Assembly: GCA_023333565.1 (NCBI GenBank) | Contig: JAJKFH010002485.1 | Location: 868,001-932,000, forward strand | DNA from: Puffinus mauretanicus | Lineage: Eukaryota; Chordata; Aves; Procellariiformes; Procellariidae | Length of the DNA: 64,000 bases | Direction of reading: 5' to 3' | Part shown: piece after piece, positions 37,028-49,258 of the stretch | How positions within the stretch are numbered: position 1 is the stretch's first letter | How the letters are laid out: every line of letters starts with the position of its first letter | Made by a program: the position numbers and the translations under genes | Notes under the pieces: model-generated | Told to the model about the DNA's origin: nothing | The model's database searches: none | The model's input: the letters and a program-made list of their open reading frames with translations, nothing else

Positions 37028-38045
37028 TTAGTGCTGCCATGCTGGATCGGATGAAAGAGTCCATCTTATCCCGGTTTCCTTTCTTCATTGGCGACTAGCA
37101 ACAGATGCCTAGGGAAGCATACAGTGATAATTCCCTCTGTGTACCCTCCTAGTTGCCAGCAATGTGTGGACTTGGTGAGTCAGAGGCAGTATCTTTCTGA
37201 TTTTTTTTCCATGAACATAGCTAGGATTTTCTGCTTTTGCTTTTTGTGTTCATTATGTGATATGGTATTGTCCCTTTTAAACATGCTATTTTGTGACTTT
37301 GATTCACCCAAACCACTCTTGATTTTATATCACTTTCTCATAATTCTATTTATAGACCTTTGTTATCTTTCTTCCAGATGGTAGAGTTATTATTTCTTTT
37401 AACTGTTCTTTGTATGGAAACTGTGCGACATATCCTTCTCTCTACCTCTTCCAGTGCTATTTTTCCCTTTGTGGGGCCAGAATGGCACCTGATTTGATTC
37501 CCTATTTTCCCCTTAATAATGGTTAACATTTGTATTAGGCATTTCCATTTATCTATTCTAACTTGAGAACCTTGAATAACTTAGTAACATCAGCTTATTT
37601 TGAACACTGCAGATGCTAGTGCAGGTTCCTACCAGACTCCATTGTTGACCTACCTCCACAGAATCACCATTTATCCTACTTTTTGTTCCATAATATACAA
37701 ATATGTATTTGTGTCACCCCTTGGAATTTTAATTTCTTTTAGAGCCTACCATCTAGAGATGCGGCAGATATAACTTTGTAAAAATCCAAATATAGTATGC
37801 CAACCAGATCACTCTCACTTTCAGTCCTATAGAGATTATTAATAAACCATAAGCACAGTGCTTCTCCATGAACACCAGGTTATTTCTTCCCCACTGAAAC
37901 ACGTGTTTTTGAGTCCACCATTTCTATACTTTATTAATAGTTTCTACAGGTTTACTCAGATTTGGTGCCATACTTAATGAGTTGGAGTTCCCCAGATACT
38001 TCTCTCCACTGGAGCCATTTAAAAAATTTGGTATCCTGTGTTTAC
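37028..38045 (-). mobile_element. ancient CR1 LINE, decayed 3' half
   Basis: Landmarks of the older, turtle/crocodile-like CR1 appear in the correct reversed order. 37040-37075 resembles the 3' UTR (ccatgctggatcgg, then tcttatccc). Around 37320-37380 is the segment equivalent to a tttatagacctttgttat run. 37639-37657 (ccattgttgacctacctcc) corresponds to the block after the ggacacc motif of the RT. 38009-38029 (ctggagccatttaaaaaatt) is the reverse of the ANVTPIFKK-coding stretch seen in the young copy at 54.8 kb. No frame survives. The upstream half is missing. Confidence 0.7.
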
Positions 38046-40370
38046 AAACAGTTACACTTTTCAGAAATTGGTATTATGGATCACAACTATTGACAAAACT
38101 AACATAAATTAAGAACAGATGTGTAAATCAATGTTTGGAATGACTGGTACTGACTTCCTGGAAATTTAACTTCCTCCCTTTCTATTAAGTGCATTGAATA
38201 CCATTTATTTACAGAAAATGTTTTGTGTGGTTTTTTTTTTTTCCTAAAATGTAACATTTTAATTACAAAAAATCATGCATTCAACCAAATTCCTCTGTGG
38301 AAAGTCTTGTCTACAAAAGGGTAGAGAGACTAAAATAAATAATGTTTTAATAGAAGATCTTACAGAAATGATGTGTCGCTGTATTATAGAAAATTTTTAG
38401 AAAAATAGAGAGGACTATAATATTCTTTTTTCGTTTCAGATTTTTTGGTAGGTTTGTCTCTTGGGCAGTATCTGGTGAACATGATGTAAAGCTACTTAAC
38501 TTCCTTGAAATATTTGATATCTCTTCAAAAAGGTCTGTTTATATTTAAAAAGGATACATGCTTTGTTAAAAAAATAGAGAATTTTCTGACAGGGAATGGG
38601 AAAAGAATGGGACATGGTTGACACTAGGTTAAATTAGGTAGTAAGCCAGACACTGTGTGGATGTGAGGAAGAAGAAATGCATGGCTTAATCTTTGCCCAA
38701 GGCTCCCAGAAGCATAGTGCCACTTCAGAGTATGGAACATCTAGAAGTCTGTGAGTACATTGTGCTGATGCTTCCTATCTATCTGGCCTCTTTCTCGAAC
38801 CTGGTTAGACATAATGGGGTCATCTGGTCAGTTATGTCATAGAGTAGACTTGCAAAGTAGCTGCAATAATTTTATGGTGAATATATAATGGCTCTCTAGA
38901 AGTTGGCTTCTATTAATGAAGTGTGGAGTTAATAAAGAAGTTTGCATCTTGAGAAATGTGAAAGTTATTTCAGCTGAAGCTCAAAAGCTTCCTCAGACCA
39001 CATAGTCAAACCCAAGGCAGGATGACTGAAGAATTGAAAAGATTTGCTATAATCTTATTAACCCAATCTTGCAGCCCAGCTAAAGCTACTTTAAACTCCT
39101 TTTACATTCCTGAAAGAAGACAAAGTAAATAACTATATCCATGAAAAAGAAGCCATGCTGGCTTAAGAATGAACAACAGAAGCCTGTGGATCAAGAATCC
39201 TCCCAGTTTCACTCAGTTCTTCCACTTTCGGTTTGGAACAAAGAGAGTCTTTCTTGGGATGATGCATATTAATAGTCTGTGACAAGTTATAAATACATTG
39301 TGGTTGAATGGATTTTTTTTTACAATAGATTCTTATAGTGTTTCTCTATCAGAATTATATGCATGGATTTTAAACACCCTGAATACATTTTTGGAATTAT
39401 ATCTCTGAAAGTTGACATGATAGGCAATAATGCATATTAAAGATGATACAATGTAAAGTCATTTGGCAAGTCTATGACCCAGTAAGGTAGAAAAGAAAGT
39501 ATGCTTAATAAAAAAAAAAAAAAAAAAACACCACCAACTAATTTTTTATTATAAAAGAGATTTAAGAAGTTCAAAAATGTCAATTTCACTCAATTTTCAC
39601 TACCTTTTGTGGCTTGAATTTAAGTAAGGAAGAATAACTGATAGTATCCTGATTTAATATTCTGTGTTTTCAAAATATAATGTCAGTGAAAAAAGGATAG
39701 TATTGTCATACTTCCTTGACAGTTAACCCACAGTTATAGCTTTCTGTAGGGATGATAAAGTTTCCTTCACAATACTCTCTTAGTTTCCCTTTGGAGGAAG
39801 CATATTAATGGTTGAAAAGGATAGTGTACATCTTTTATTAATTCCTTATAATTAACAGTGGAAATTTTTAGTGAGGCTTATTGAATCATTTGAAAAAGCT
39901 TAGATACTCAGAACTCCTCTAGAATATCAGAGAATGACTGCAGTAATCAATGTTAAGATGACTTCATTTGTTTCCAAGGGAAAAATGTGTGCCTGCAATT
40001 TGAATTTTATGACATCCAGAAACCAGAAGACTTTGCATATGAAAACCAATGAAAAAAACACTAAACGAAAACAACTGGTTCTGAATATTTTCCAGTGATA
40101 TATTTTCCTGCAAATATGAAAAAGAAAAATGCAAAAGTTTTTTTGAATCTTAAATAGTTAAATTTAAAACTGTCCTCTGAATGAAAAAAAAAAAGTTTTC
40201 ATAATTAATAAGATTGTGACTAGCATTCCATCAGAAACCTGGTTTTGAGCTCTCTCAAAACATGCCTCTGGCTGAATTCTGAATGTGCTAAATGTATATT
40301 AAAATGCAAGTTACTTGAATACACCCATTGTGCCATGTGATCTGGGTATCTCTGAATAAGCGACCTATTC
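38046..40370. other. non-coding AT-rich DNA, no gene seen
   Basis: Unassigned AT-rich sequence. Poly-T (38230-38242) and poly-A (39510-39528) runs are present. No ORF of note. Confidence 0.5.
39510..39528. repeat. 19-base poly(A) run
   Basis: A pure A-run of 19 bases preceded by ttaat. An AATAAA-like element overlaps its start (39507-39512). It could be a decayed retrocopy tail, but no gene-like sequence is recognisable on its 5' side, and a simple mononucleotide repeat is as likely. Confidence 0.7.
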
Positions 40371-40600
40371 TCATCATTATTTTTAGTCAACCAGTTTCTG
40401 TGTCATCAATAAATTTCTTATGAATGATAGAATTACTGAATACGCTGACCAGTATTATTCACCAGAAATAATCCCACCAATGTCTTTCTCAATGTGTTTG
40501 GTTATGAGATCTGCCAAATTGTTACTTTTCAATTCAGATAACATCTATTCTTTTGATTTTGTATACTGTAGTTACTTAAATAGTGCTAATATCCATCAAT
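40371..40600 (-). mobile_element. doubtful ancient CR1 fragment
   Basis: The series tcatcaataaatttcttatgaat, tgaatacgctgaccagtat, and cccaccaatgtctttctcaa follows the order of reversed ancient-CR1 RT sequence (equivalents of atcatctgcaaattt, gaatagnactggtccc and ggacaccact...ctctcca). The similarity is weak and spacing is imperfect. Chance resemblance is possible in T-rich DNA. Confidence 0.3.
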
Positions 40601-43600
40601 AGCTCAAATATCCAACAAAAAGAGAAGTATGTAAGTTGATCACCTTATATTTTTATGGCCATTTTCTACTGTCTAATTATGTTTAATCAGCACCAAGTAA
40701 GTAGAGTATACTTCTGAGCATATTCTAAAAATAATTGATTTTATTTACGGTCAGTTTTTTCCTAAGTATGTGAGATAGCAACCTAAAAGAAGCATTACTT
40801 GCAAGACCCATATGTAAAATGTAAAATGATATCTATTAAAGGCTTTAATTTCAGTTGCAAGACTGCAAATCTATTGTGGGACATTTTAAGGTAAATCAAA
40901 ATTAAAAATACTTTACAACTTTCATCAGTTTTGGGGGTTAGGAGTTTGGGAAGAAAATGTCCATAACCACTTCAGTAGAGATTAATGTAATAGTTGTCTA
41001 CTTTAAAAAAAAAAGTTATTTTGTTAGTTACTTAGCTTTCTTTGGGGAAAGTGGAAGTGTAAGGGGATGGTGGTTTGTTTTACTAATCTTGCTCTTAACC
41101 AGTTGAAAATTTCATCCCTCTCTGGTAGTATTTAATATTTTAGTTAGTGATTTGTGGTCCCCACAGATGGTATGGTGATTTAAGTTTTTCAGCATGAAAT
41201 CCAAATTGACTGCTAAGGAGGGAGCTACTGGGGACTAGCCCAGACAGACATGTTTGAGCATATGCATGTGCCTGTCTCTCTCCAGAGAGTCTGGCAACCT
41301 CATCCACTCTGGAACCATAAAAGAGAATTTTAAGCTTTCTTCTGGAGAAATAGATTAGACTTGCTCCTTGAAATGTAGTAGAAGGACATAACCTCATGGT
41401 TAAAACCTTTGCACAGCGTGTGGGTGGCCCGGATTCCTCAGCCTAAAGCTGTTCAGACCAAGATGTTCTGCTCCTTAGAGGGTACCTGAACCACCAGATC
41501 ATCGCCTTGGGCTGTTCCTCTATACGGTAAAAGCTTCAACGTTCGCAGGGTTCGGAGAGTGAGAAAGAAGACAAGAGAGAGCAAGTTCTGTAACCTGGCA
41601 TTTATGTAGGATATTTTGAAATACTGTTTGTCAGTCCTTGCTTCCAGGATTGTTTGTGCATGCTATCCAGTGACCATATAATATATGAACATTGCAATAA
41701 TAACATTTTATAGTACTAGGAGTTTTCAGAGAATTACAGACTGAGAATTGTAAAAATAAGTGTCATGTAAGGGACATATGATCTGACTTGTGAATGAAAT
41801 GTGATTTTGATCAAAAAAGAAGATTCTGAATAAATGAAGAAAAAAAATCTGACAGTTTAAGGGCTCATCCCTAAAATACATTAACAGTTCTTACATAGTA
41901 AGTGTTCAAGATTAATTGGGGAAGGGACACTTTGACTTTGTGCGTCGTTTTTAAAAATACGCCAAAAAAAAGTTTGCATATAAAAGTATATCTGGGACAG
42001 GAGACTAGTTTATTAACTAATTAAACTGTTTTTTAACTTGGTATTTGATAAATTTTTAAAAATTGCAAAATCTCAGCTTAAGTATAACAAGTTTGTTTGT
42101 TCTTTATCAAAACAGTTTAATAACTACCATATTCTGTATTTCTGTCAGCAAGTATGCATTAATACAGATTTGTTTTAAAATTAGTTTGGACTGATTGAAA
42201 ACTCGCCTTAGATTTTCCTCGAAACTTGGTCACACTTACAAAAGCTTTGCAGGGAAGTGTGGCAGCTTTTCTGAAGGCTGGTAAAAAACACTTTTTGGCT
42301 TCTTTTTGTACCCTGATGTTCAACTGTTATTGGCTTACTGAATGTCTTACAAATTGGTGATACTTTCAAAATGTTTTTGTTTTAGCATGGAAAATTAAGA
42401 GATTCGGGTTGTAAATTGCTTTTCAATTTTTCATTTACATAGGAAGTGCAGTCTGCAATACTTTAACAATTTTGGATCCTTTTGCCTCTTATAAAAACAT
42501 ATTTCTTTTCTGTCGGATTTTTTTTTTTGGGGTGTGTGTTTGGATTTTGTTTTGTTTTTTAAATGCTGAAGACTGTTACTTCTTCTTGATCTTAGTTATG
42601 ACCTACAGGGCATGTGGTTCCTTTGATGTGAAGTTTATTTTTCTAAACCCACAGCTTGATATTCTGGCACTTAATTTCAGAATGCAGCTTAAATCACAGA
42701 AGCCATAATATGTCAAATGATCCCACACTTGCAGGGGGAAAACAGTAAGTAATGAAAAAGCTATGATTGCTTTTCTGTCCCTCCAAATGACAGTTATCAC
42801 CTCAGTGACCTGCTCCGGGCGGACCCATCTAAACATGACACACTAAGGGATAACGTCATCTAACAGGGTAGTTACAAAAATCAATACAAAACCCATTTCA
42901 AAGATACTCTGTGTAAGAATCCCGGTGTAACGTTCATTTATTGAACAGGCCTGAGGAAAAAAAAAAACAACAAACAACTTTTCTGATAGATATGCTTTAC
43001 CTCCCAAGCAAAGGAATTCTGTAGGTAAACAATAATTGTATTTTTCAATCTATTATTTAGTCCTGCCAAAGCTCAGCCTAGAATCTAATATGTGGATGAC
43101 TGCTATAACTCAATTATGAAACGTAAGCAGAGCTCTAATGCATCTGTAATGCAAAAGGAACATAACAAGACAATTGACTGTACTTCTTTTAGTTGAGGGG
43201 TAGCTGTCTGTGTTTGTGCAGGGATGAACAAAAACAGGGAGGGAGACTGCGATATTGTATTTTTCACTGAAGGATTAGGAATGTTCTGTTGTTATCTTCA
43301 CTCATGAATATAGAAGGTATGGTTACATTGGTGAAACAACTGCTGGCTCACAACTGACTGAAAATAGGTTTCTATTGTTTGCTTTCTCAAATGACAATAA
43401 TACTGAAGCCTGCAGCAATTTTATCCAGTCATATCCCATATTCAGGGGGTGCATTCTGATTGGTTAAAAAGTCATTTAAGAAAAACTAGTATTTATTTTC
43501 CTTATGTTTATCAAAATCTTTTCAAATCTGTATGAGCTTTACTCCTCTCAGGAAGTAAATAATAAATATAGTATGGATCTTGAGTTTTGATTTCTTGCAA

Positions 43601-44780
43601 AAAGATGCAGTATATCTTGATAGTTTTTAAAGATGGTATTGCTGGATATTAATGTGAAAACATCTTTTATGTTTGGGAAAATACCTTGTTTTAGCAAATA
43701 TGAGGATTTTTTAATGCTGGCTTTTATTGCCATTTAATCAATGTAAAGATCAGTATTTTTTTATATTCGAATGACTCTTGAGGTATTTTGTAGTACAATA
43801 TGGGATCTTACTTACCTTCACACTGAACACAATTCTGGCAATTCCACACTCGTATTGAGAGATGTTTGATCACTGAAATTGTCTCACTGAAACCATCTTG
43901 CAGACTTTGAAACAGAAATGTAAGGAGATGATTAAAAGAGAAATAGGGAGAAGACTTCAGAAACTGATGTGACAATTTCTAGGACAACTCAGAAAATTGT
44001 AATGAAAATCTAGGCCTTCTGGTAAACAGTGGCTGCACTTCTAGAGTAGGAAGACACCCAGTTATCCATCTTCACACCTAGAATATCAACAAAATTCAGG
44101 AATGGATGTCTCTGATCACGGAATTTGAATGGGAATATTCAGAAATGTTAGCTGCAGTGTTTCCTGAAGCATTGATCTGCTAAAGAGCTGATCTGATGCT
44201 TTTTATATCCTTCCCAAAACCCAGCAGTTTTGTAATAAACAACTCTGTTGGATCATCTCTACTTTCCGTTCCTTGCTGTAGATCAGCTGCCATTTCGCAT
44301 ACAGAATGAAATTTGGCAACTAAAATAAAATTTACTAAAGCAGAATTTCCTGTGAAACACAGCCAGTATTCTCTTCCTGAGTAAACCGTACCTTAATTGT
44401 ATCCTATGTTTCCTCCAAAGACATGAACTGCTTGGATAATGTGTGTGCCTTGGGTACTTGTATTCAGTTCAGTCTGAAAAGGCCTGAAAAAAGTAGCTCT
44501 TGGAAAACAGTATCCCATCCAAAGTATATCCAAGTATGGAAAAGAGAAGATCTGCAACAGTCTGTGAATATGCCATGCAAGTGCTATGCAGAAAAATACT
44601 ATTTTGATTCTTTCTAGCGTACTTCATTAATTGGCACAAAGGACTTTTTTGAAGCTAATTTTTAAATAAATTAGTAGGTTTTTAGTATTCATCTAGTATG
44701 TATTCAAGTAATGTCAGGGAAGAACAGAGCCCTGATGCAATTGGCAGGGTAAAGCTAATATTGGGACATATGAATATGCA
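40601..44780. other. non-coding DNA with a possible enhancer at 42.93-43.40 kb
   Basis: No gene seen. At 43025-43038 GTAAACAATAATTG overlaps a forkhead word (GTAAACA), a SOX-like ACAAT and a homeodomain TAATTG, in a stretch (42930-43400) free of repeats. At 41405-41570 there is a more GC-rich, unassigned piece. Confidence 0.4.
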
Positions 44781-44804
44781 CCTCATTAACAGGTGTTAAT
44801 GAGG
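44781..44804. promoter_or_regulatory. perfect 11-bp inverted repeat (homeodomain/E-box palindrome)
   Basis: Arms CCTCATTAACA (44781-44791) and TGTTAATGAGG (44794-44804) are separated by GG. Each arm holds a homeodomain core (ATTA/TAAT), and the centre forms an E-box, CAGGTG. A 2-base spacer argues against a folded RNA. A composite dimeric transcription-factor site is the natural reading. Flanks (44700-45000) are repeat-free and also rich in TAAT words. Confidence 0.45.
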
Positions 44805-45235
44805 GAGAACACTTTCTTTGGGAACCTGATTAATATCTGACTTTTCTTGAAAAAAAATTGAGAGAAGGGAGAAAATCCATTGCCAATGATAATTGACTAG
44901 GAAACAGCAGCTACTATTGCCCCTTAGCTTAATGGCTGTTGTATGAAGCTTTGTTTCCTATGTTGCTCAGTTACAGATGTTGTTATACATCTTTTTCTGC
45001 TTTAGAAACAGTGATTGCTTGCTTTCATCTTCCAGTCTCTTGTTCTAAGCAGTATATAATTGCCAGGAAAATCTTGAGCATAAGCCTACCCTAAGAGATT
45101 TCAACCAACATCCCCAAAATCCTTTCTAACTGGGGCTCCAGTTCTCTGGAAGTTAACTGATGTTTTGTTTTTGGGAGACCTACAGCACAGCTTAGGCAGG
45201 TACTGACAGCCCTAGGGGGGTTGAAATGGTGTCCT

Positions 45236-45281
45236 GGGCCATGGGCAGGGTGGGGGAAGGTCCTGGGAAGAGTGGGGAGGG
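45236..45281 (+). other. G-quadruplex-forming motif
   Basis: Seven G-runs of three or more occur within 46 bases (45236, 45243, 45248, 45252, 45265, 45274, 45279). The first four have loops of 4, 2 and 1 bases, which fits the canonical quadruplex pattern. It sits in a GC-rich island of about 150 bp within AT-rich DNA. Confidence 0.7.
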
Positions 45282-48200
45282 ACAGTCAGGGCTCGCAGTG
45301 CCTCATAGCACTGACATTGTATGTGGGAAGCGAGATCTTTCCAGGTTGCTCAACATTTTCAGAGTTGCTGTCCTAAGGGTGGATATAATCTGAAAACATC
45401 ATAGAATGGGACATTTATGGGACTATTGTTTTCCTTTATAATAGTTAGATACCTGTACTGGAACAGGGAGGGCACACCTGGTTTTAAAGATGCCTTTAAT
45501 TAGTGCATAAAGTTTCTCTTCAAGCAAGTAAAACTAGAAGTTTGGTTTTACAAGGTCTTCATATTAATAAAACTCTTATGAATAAAGGACTACGGCAGTG
45601 TGCTTGTTGAAATGTCTTAAACCACAAATATCCAGCTGGAAATGCTGTTTGGAAAAGCTGTTACAGGCTGTACCAAATTGTGAGTTCAAGAGAGGAGTCA
45701 ATTATTGTGAAAGTGCAGTTAATGCAAAATCAGTCACAGTCCCTTCTAGTTGCTATCTCAAAACCCCTTGGAGCAGCAGGGGTCTACAGCTGTGAAACAG
45801 CTCAGTAAGTAAAAGAGCTAGAGCCTGCATGACTGGTTGTCCACAGAGGGCAAAGAAAAAACTTCAGCAGCTGTTCTTCTGATGTGTCAGTGTGTCTTCT
45901 GAGAAGAGTAAATGGCTTTAGAGGAATAAGCAGGGGCAGTATCGGATGTTGCTTAAGCCAAGGAGTGTTGCTTTAGAGAAACCCCTCAGTAGTCCTTCTG
46001 CACTGTTGTGAAAGAGAAGCTGCTTGTCATGTGGAAAACTGGCTTGAGCAAACTTTATATCTTGGACCTCTCTCACCACAGCCGTAAACAGAAGTCCTAA
46101 TTGAAATCTGAAGATATACACTGATGACTGGAGGCACAGGCTGCTTAACAGAGTTACATTCATCCTTTGGGATAACTCACCAGAAGTAAAGTAGTCTGAT
46201 AGTCTTGATTTCGAGGTGCATATTGTCTAACTGAAGTGACACTTGAGGTTCGAAGAAGAACTGTTTTGGTTTCGCCTGTGAATTGCTTTATGAGGTCTAA
46301 ATGCTCTTGGAGCACCTTAATAATGTCAGAGGGGAGGCATGATAGAGCCCAGATTTTGAAAATTGGAGTCCTCTTTATTTACCAGGATGGCTTCATTTGT
46401 TTTCACAAAGCTTTTGGGGGAACATTTGGGAGAAAAATTGTGGACTCTAAAAAGCGTTGACTTTTTCAGAGAACAAATTTCACCAACACTTTACCAAAGA
46501 GAGCTTCCATTTCTCCAGGAATGCTGTCAGATGCTACAGCTGCCAGCTTACTGTGGAGTGTAAGGGTTTAAGGGGAACAATTGCAATTACATGACTGAAG
46601 CACTGGGACTTGGGTATGCCACCAACTCAGAAAACTGCATGTCCAAGAGATCAAATTGCAGCAATATTAAAACTCCCTTTCTGTTCTTATTAACTAGAGA
46701 GTTGTGCTGATTCTTGCATCCTGGGATGTTATTCTATAGCTTGATCTCAGAATTGAATTGTTGTCTTATTTTGGCATTATATTGTAGTCTTTGATCAGAG
46801 TGTGAGGGACATGCCATATTTGCTGGAGCTCTTGCAGGTTTTTTTTCAATGAGCCCTTTGATTTCCATATATGAGTATTAGAGTGCTTGCATCATAAACC
46901 GCATTATAAAAAACACAGTGAATATAGGAAATCTGAGAAGGCATTCCTGGTTCTCCTCTTTTGGTAAAGATGGTCTGTACTAAATTCTTCCTCCTAAGCT
47001 GAGCACTCTGTCCTCTGTCCTCTATCTTCCTGCACATTTTCTTTCTTTCCTCTCAGTTACTGCCTGAATCTTCTCATGCCCATGCACACATACACTCTGA
47101 CCCTCAAGAAAATATGTCATGGCTTTTAAAGATCTAGTTAATTTCTTTCCATCAAACAGCATTAAAGATTAAACCATATCATACCTCAGTCATACCCTGA
47201 AAAGTGCTGCAGAAATACTAAGCACCATGTTTATGGTTAATACTCTTTTCAAAATAAGAACCACATTGTTTTCATAGGACTGGCCAGCTCTGTGTGACAA
47301 CAGTGAAGCCAGTGTCATTTCCTGGGATGTATGTCAAGACAGTGGTAAAACATGTCCTATTAAACAAAGGGGAGAAGTAACTGCAGCACATATGGAAAGC
47401 CCAGGATGTCCTTAACCAGAAGTAGTCAGTCAACCAGCAGAACTAAAACCAGTTGCATCGAGACGTGTAAGTTGCTGGTGCTCTCTAGCTCAACATTTCT
47501 GCTAGGGGAACATCCCGAGATTTTTCAATTTGTAAACCAGAGTTAGGGACTCATTTATATTACAATTGTGTGTTTGCACTTTTGCCCTTATTAGTTGAAA
47601 AGGAGCTGATATTCTACAAATAAGGTATATAACCTCTTTAGATTAAACACAAAGCATTTTCCCTCTGTAGCTTTACCTGCTGTTCAGTACCATCGTGGAT
47701 GTTTGCATTTTTGAAAGGTAAAATGGGGTCCAGATTGGCCATGATCGGGTTGGGCAGGAGAGGTGAGAGAGGGCTGTGCAGTTGAATGACAGGTCAGTGT
47801 CATGTGAACTGAAGCATGCGAACTGTATTAGACTATGGTAATCTGGGGGAAGACATTCAACTCCCTTTGTTTTCTCTCCTCACCCAATAAATTGAAAAAC
47901 GTCAGACAGATTTTTTAGCTCTACAGGTATTATAATGCATTTGTGAATTTTTGATCTAACTAGAGACAGATGCAGAATACTACAGTCTTCTGTATTACCA
48001 GTGTAGCTATGTCTGGGTAACATAGTGCCTTCATGTTGCACACCAGTATTTTAGAGTAGCCTTTTCAGAAATCAGAGTCAGCCAAGTCAGATCAGGTCAT
48101 AGTGTTAACTATACAGTATCTTAAGGGAAACTCAATCAAACCTAACCAAACTTTTTATAAGGCATCACAAATCATCCTGTATTAGCGTCACATGGATTAT

Positions 48201-48367
48201 TTATGAAAATGCTGTTGCTTGTCTGACAACCTAGGTGACATTACCTCTGGAGGATGAGCATCACCATGGCAAAACAGACATGTCACCATTAGACATTAGT
48301 CTACTGTAACTAATTTATAAGGCTGTCCTGTAATTTGTTTTGATCAGGCAGCCTCGATATAGTTGAA

Positions 48368-48400
48368 GGGGATGAAAGGGAGGAGGGAGTGCAGGGAGGG
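48368..48400 (+). other. polypurine tract with G-quadruplex motif
   Basis: G-runs at 48368, 48378, 48385, 48394 and 48398 with short loops lie in an almost pure purine tract (48361-48418). Capable in principle of quadruplex or triplex formation. Confidence 0.65.
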
Positions 48401-49160
48401 AGGAAGGAGAAAGAAAATCCAATATTATTACTAACTAGAGAATTCAAAACTGTAAAAAATAAAGCAAGGAAAAGTGTAGCATTTTTTTTGCCTCCATAAC
48501 TTCTGTCTTTACACACAGACATAGCTCAGAACCTCTAATACAAGGTTTCTCTCTTGGCTGTGGAAATTTTCGCAGAATATTTCTAACTACGCTTTCTATG
48601 TTTTTAATTTGTTCGAGATACTATATGATATCCATCCTCCTGCTTGCAGTTCTTTTTTAAAAAAAGTATGGATATACTGTAAAAGCGACTTTGTGAAAAT
48701 GGCACTAGAGTTAATCATGTTACAGTAAATATCATATCAAGTTTGTCTGTTAGGAGGAAAAAGGGAGTGTTTCAAACTGTGAGGCTTACAAGCTGAAGCA
48801 AACATGTAAAAATCAAGCTTTGAGCTGTGTCCCTTCTGACTTATCAAATTCTTCAGGAGAATATTGCAACTTAAATCATCTTTTTTAATGCTAGTTGATA
48901 AATAAAATTAAAAGGGAAGAAAGAATCAACAGGCTATGTGAATATGAAATAGCATTTCTTCAGCTATAGTTGATAACTGCTAAAAACAGATGGAAAGGTG
49001 TCATAATTACATAATAATATCTTTGACCATAAATGACCTTGAGAGGATCTAAGTTAGCATAGACCTTGCTTGTGCCTGTGCTGGGATACAAAGCATCCTT
49101 TTGGACTGAAGTTTGCATGGCTCCATCCTGTAACTTGGTTTGGAAGGAAGATATTTTCTC

Positions 49161-49258
49161 TATCAATGATTACGGAAGATTACTGTTCTAAAAGGAAAAG
49201 TATGCTCTTCAGAGTCAGGGGCAATGAAGGAGGATATCAATGATTTAGGGAGATTACT
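49161..49258. repeat. dispersed 24-bp direct repeat, period 74
   Basis: Units at 49161-49184 and 49235-49258 (tatcaatgatt...agattact) agree at 21 of 24 bases, and each is preceded by a ggaagata/ggaggata-like word. Probably a local segmental duplication. Confidence 0.6.
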
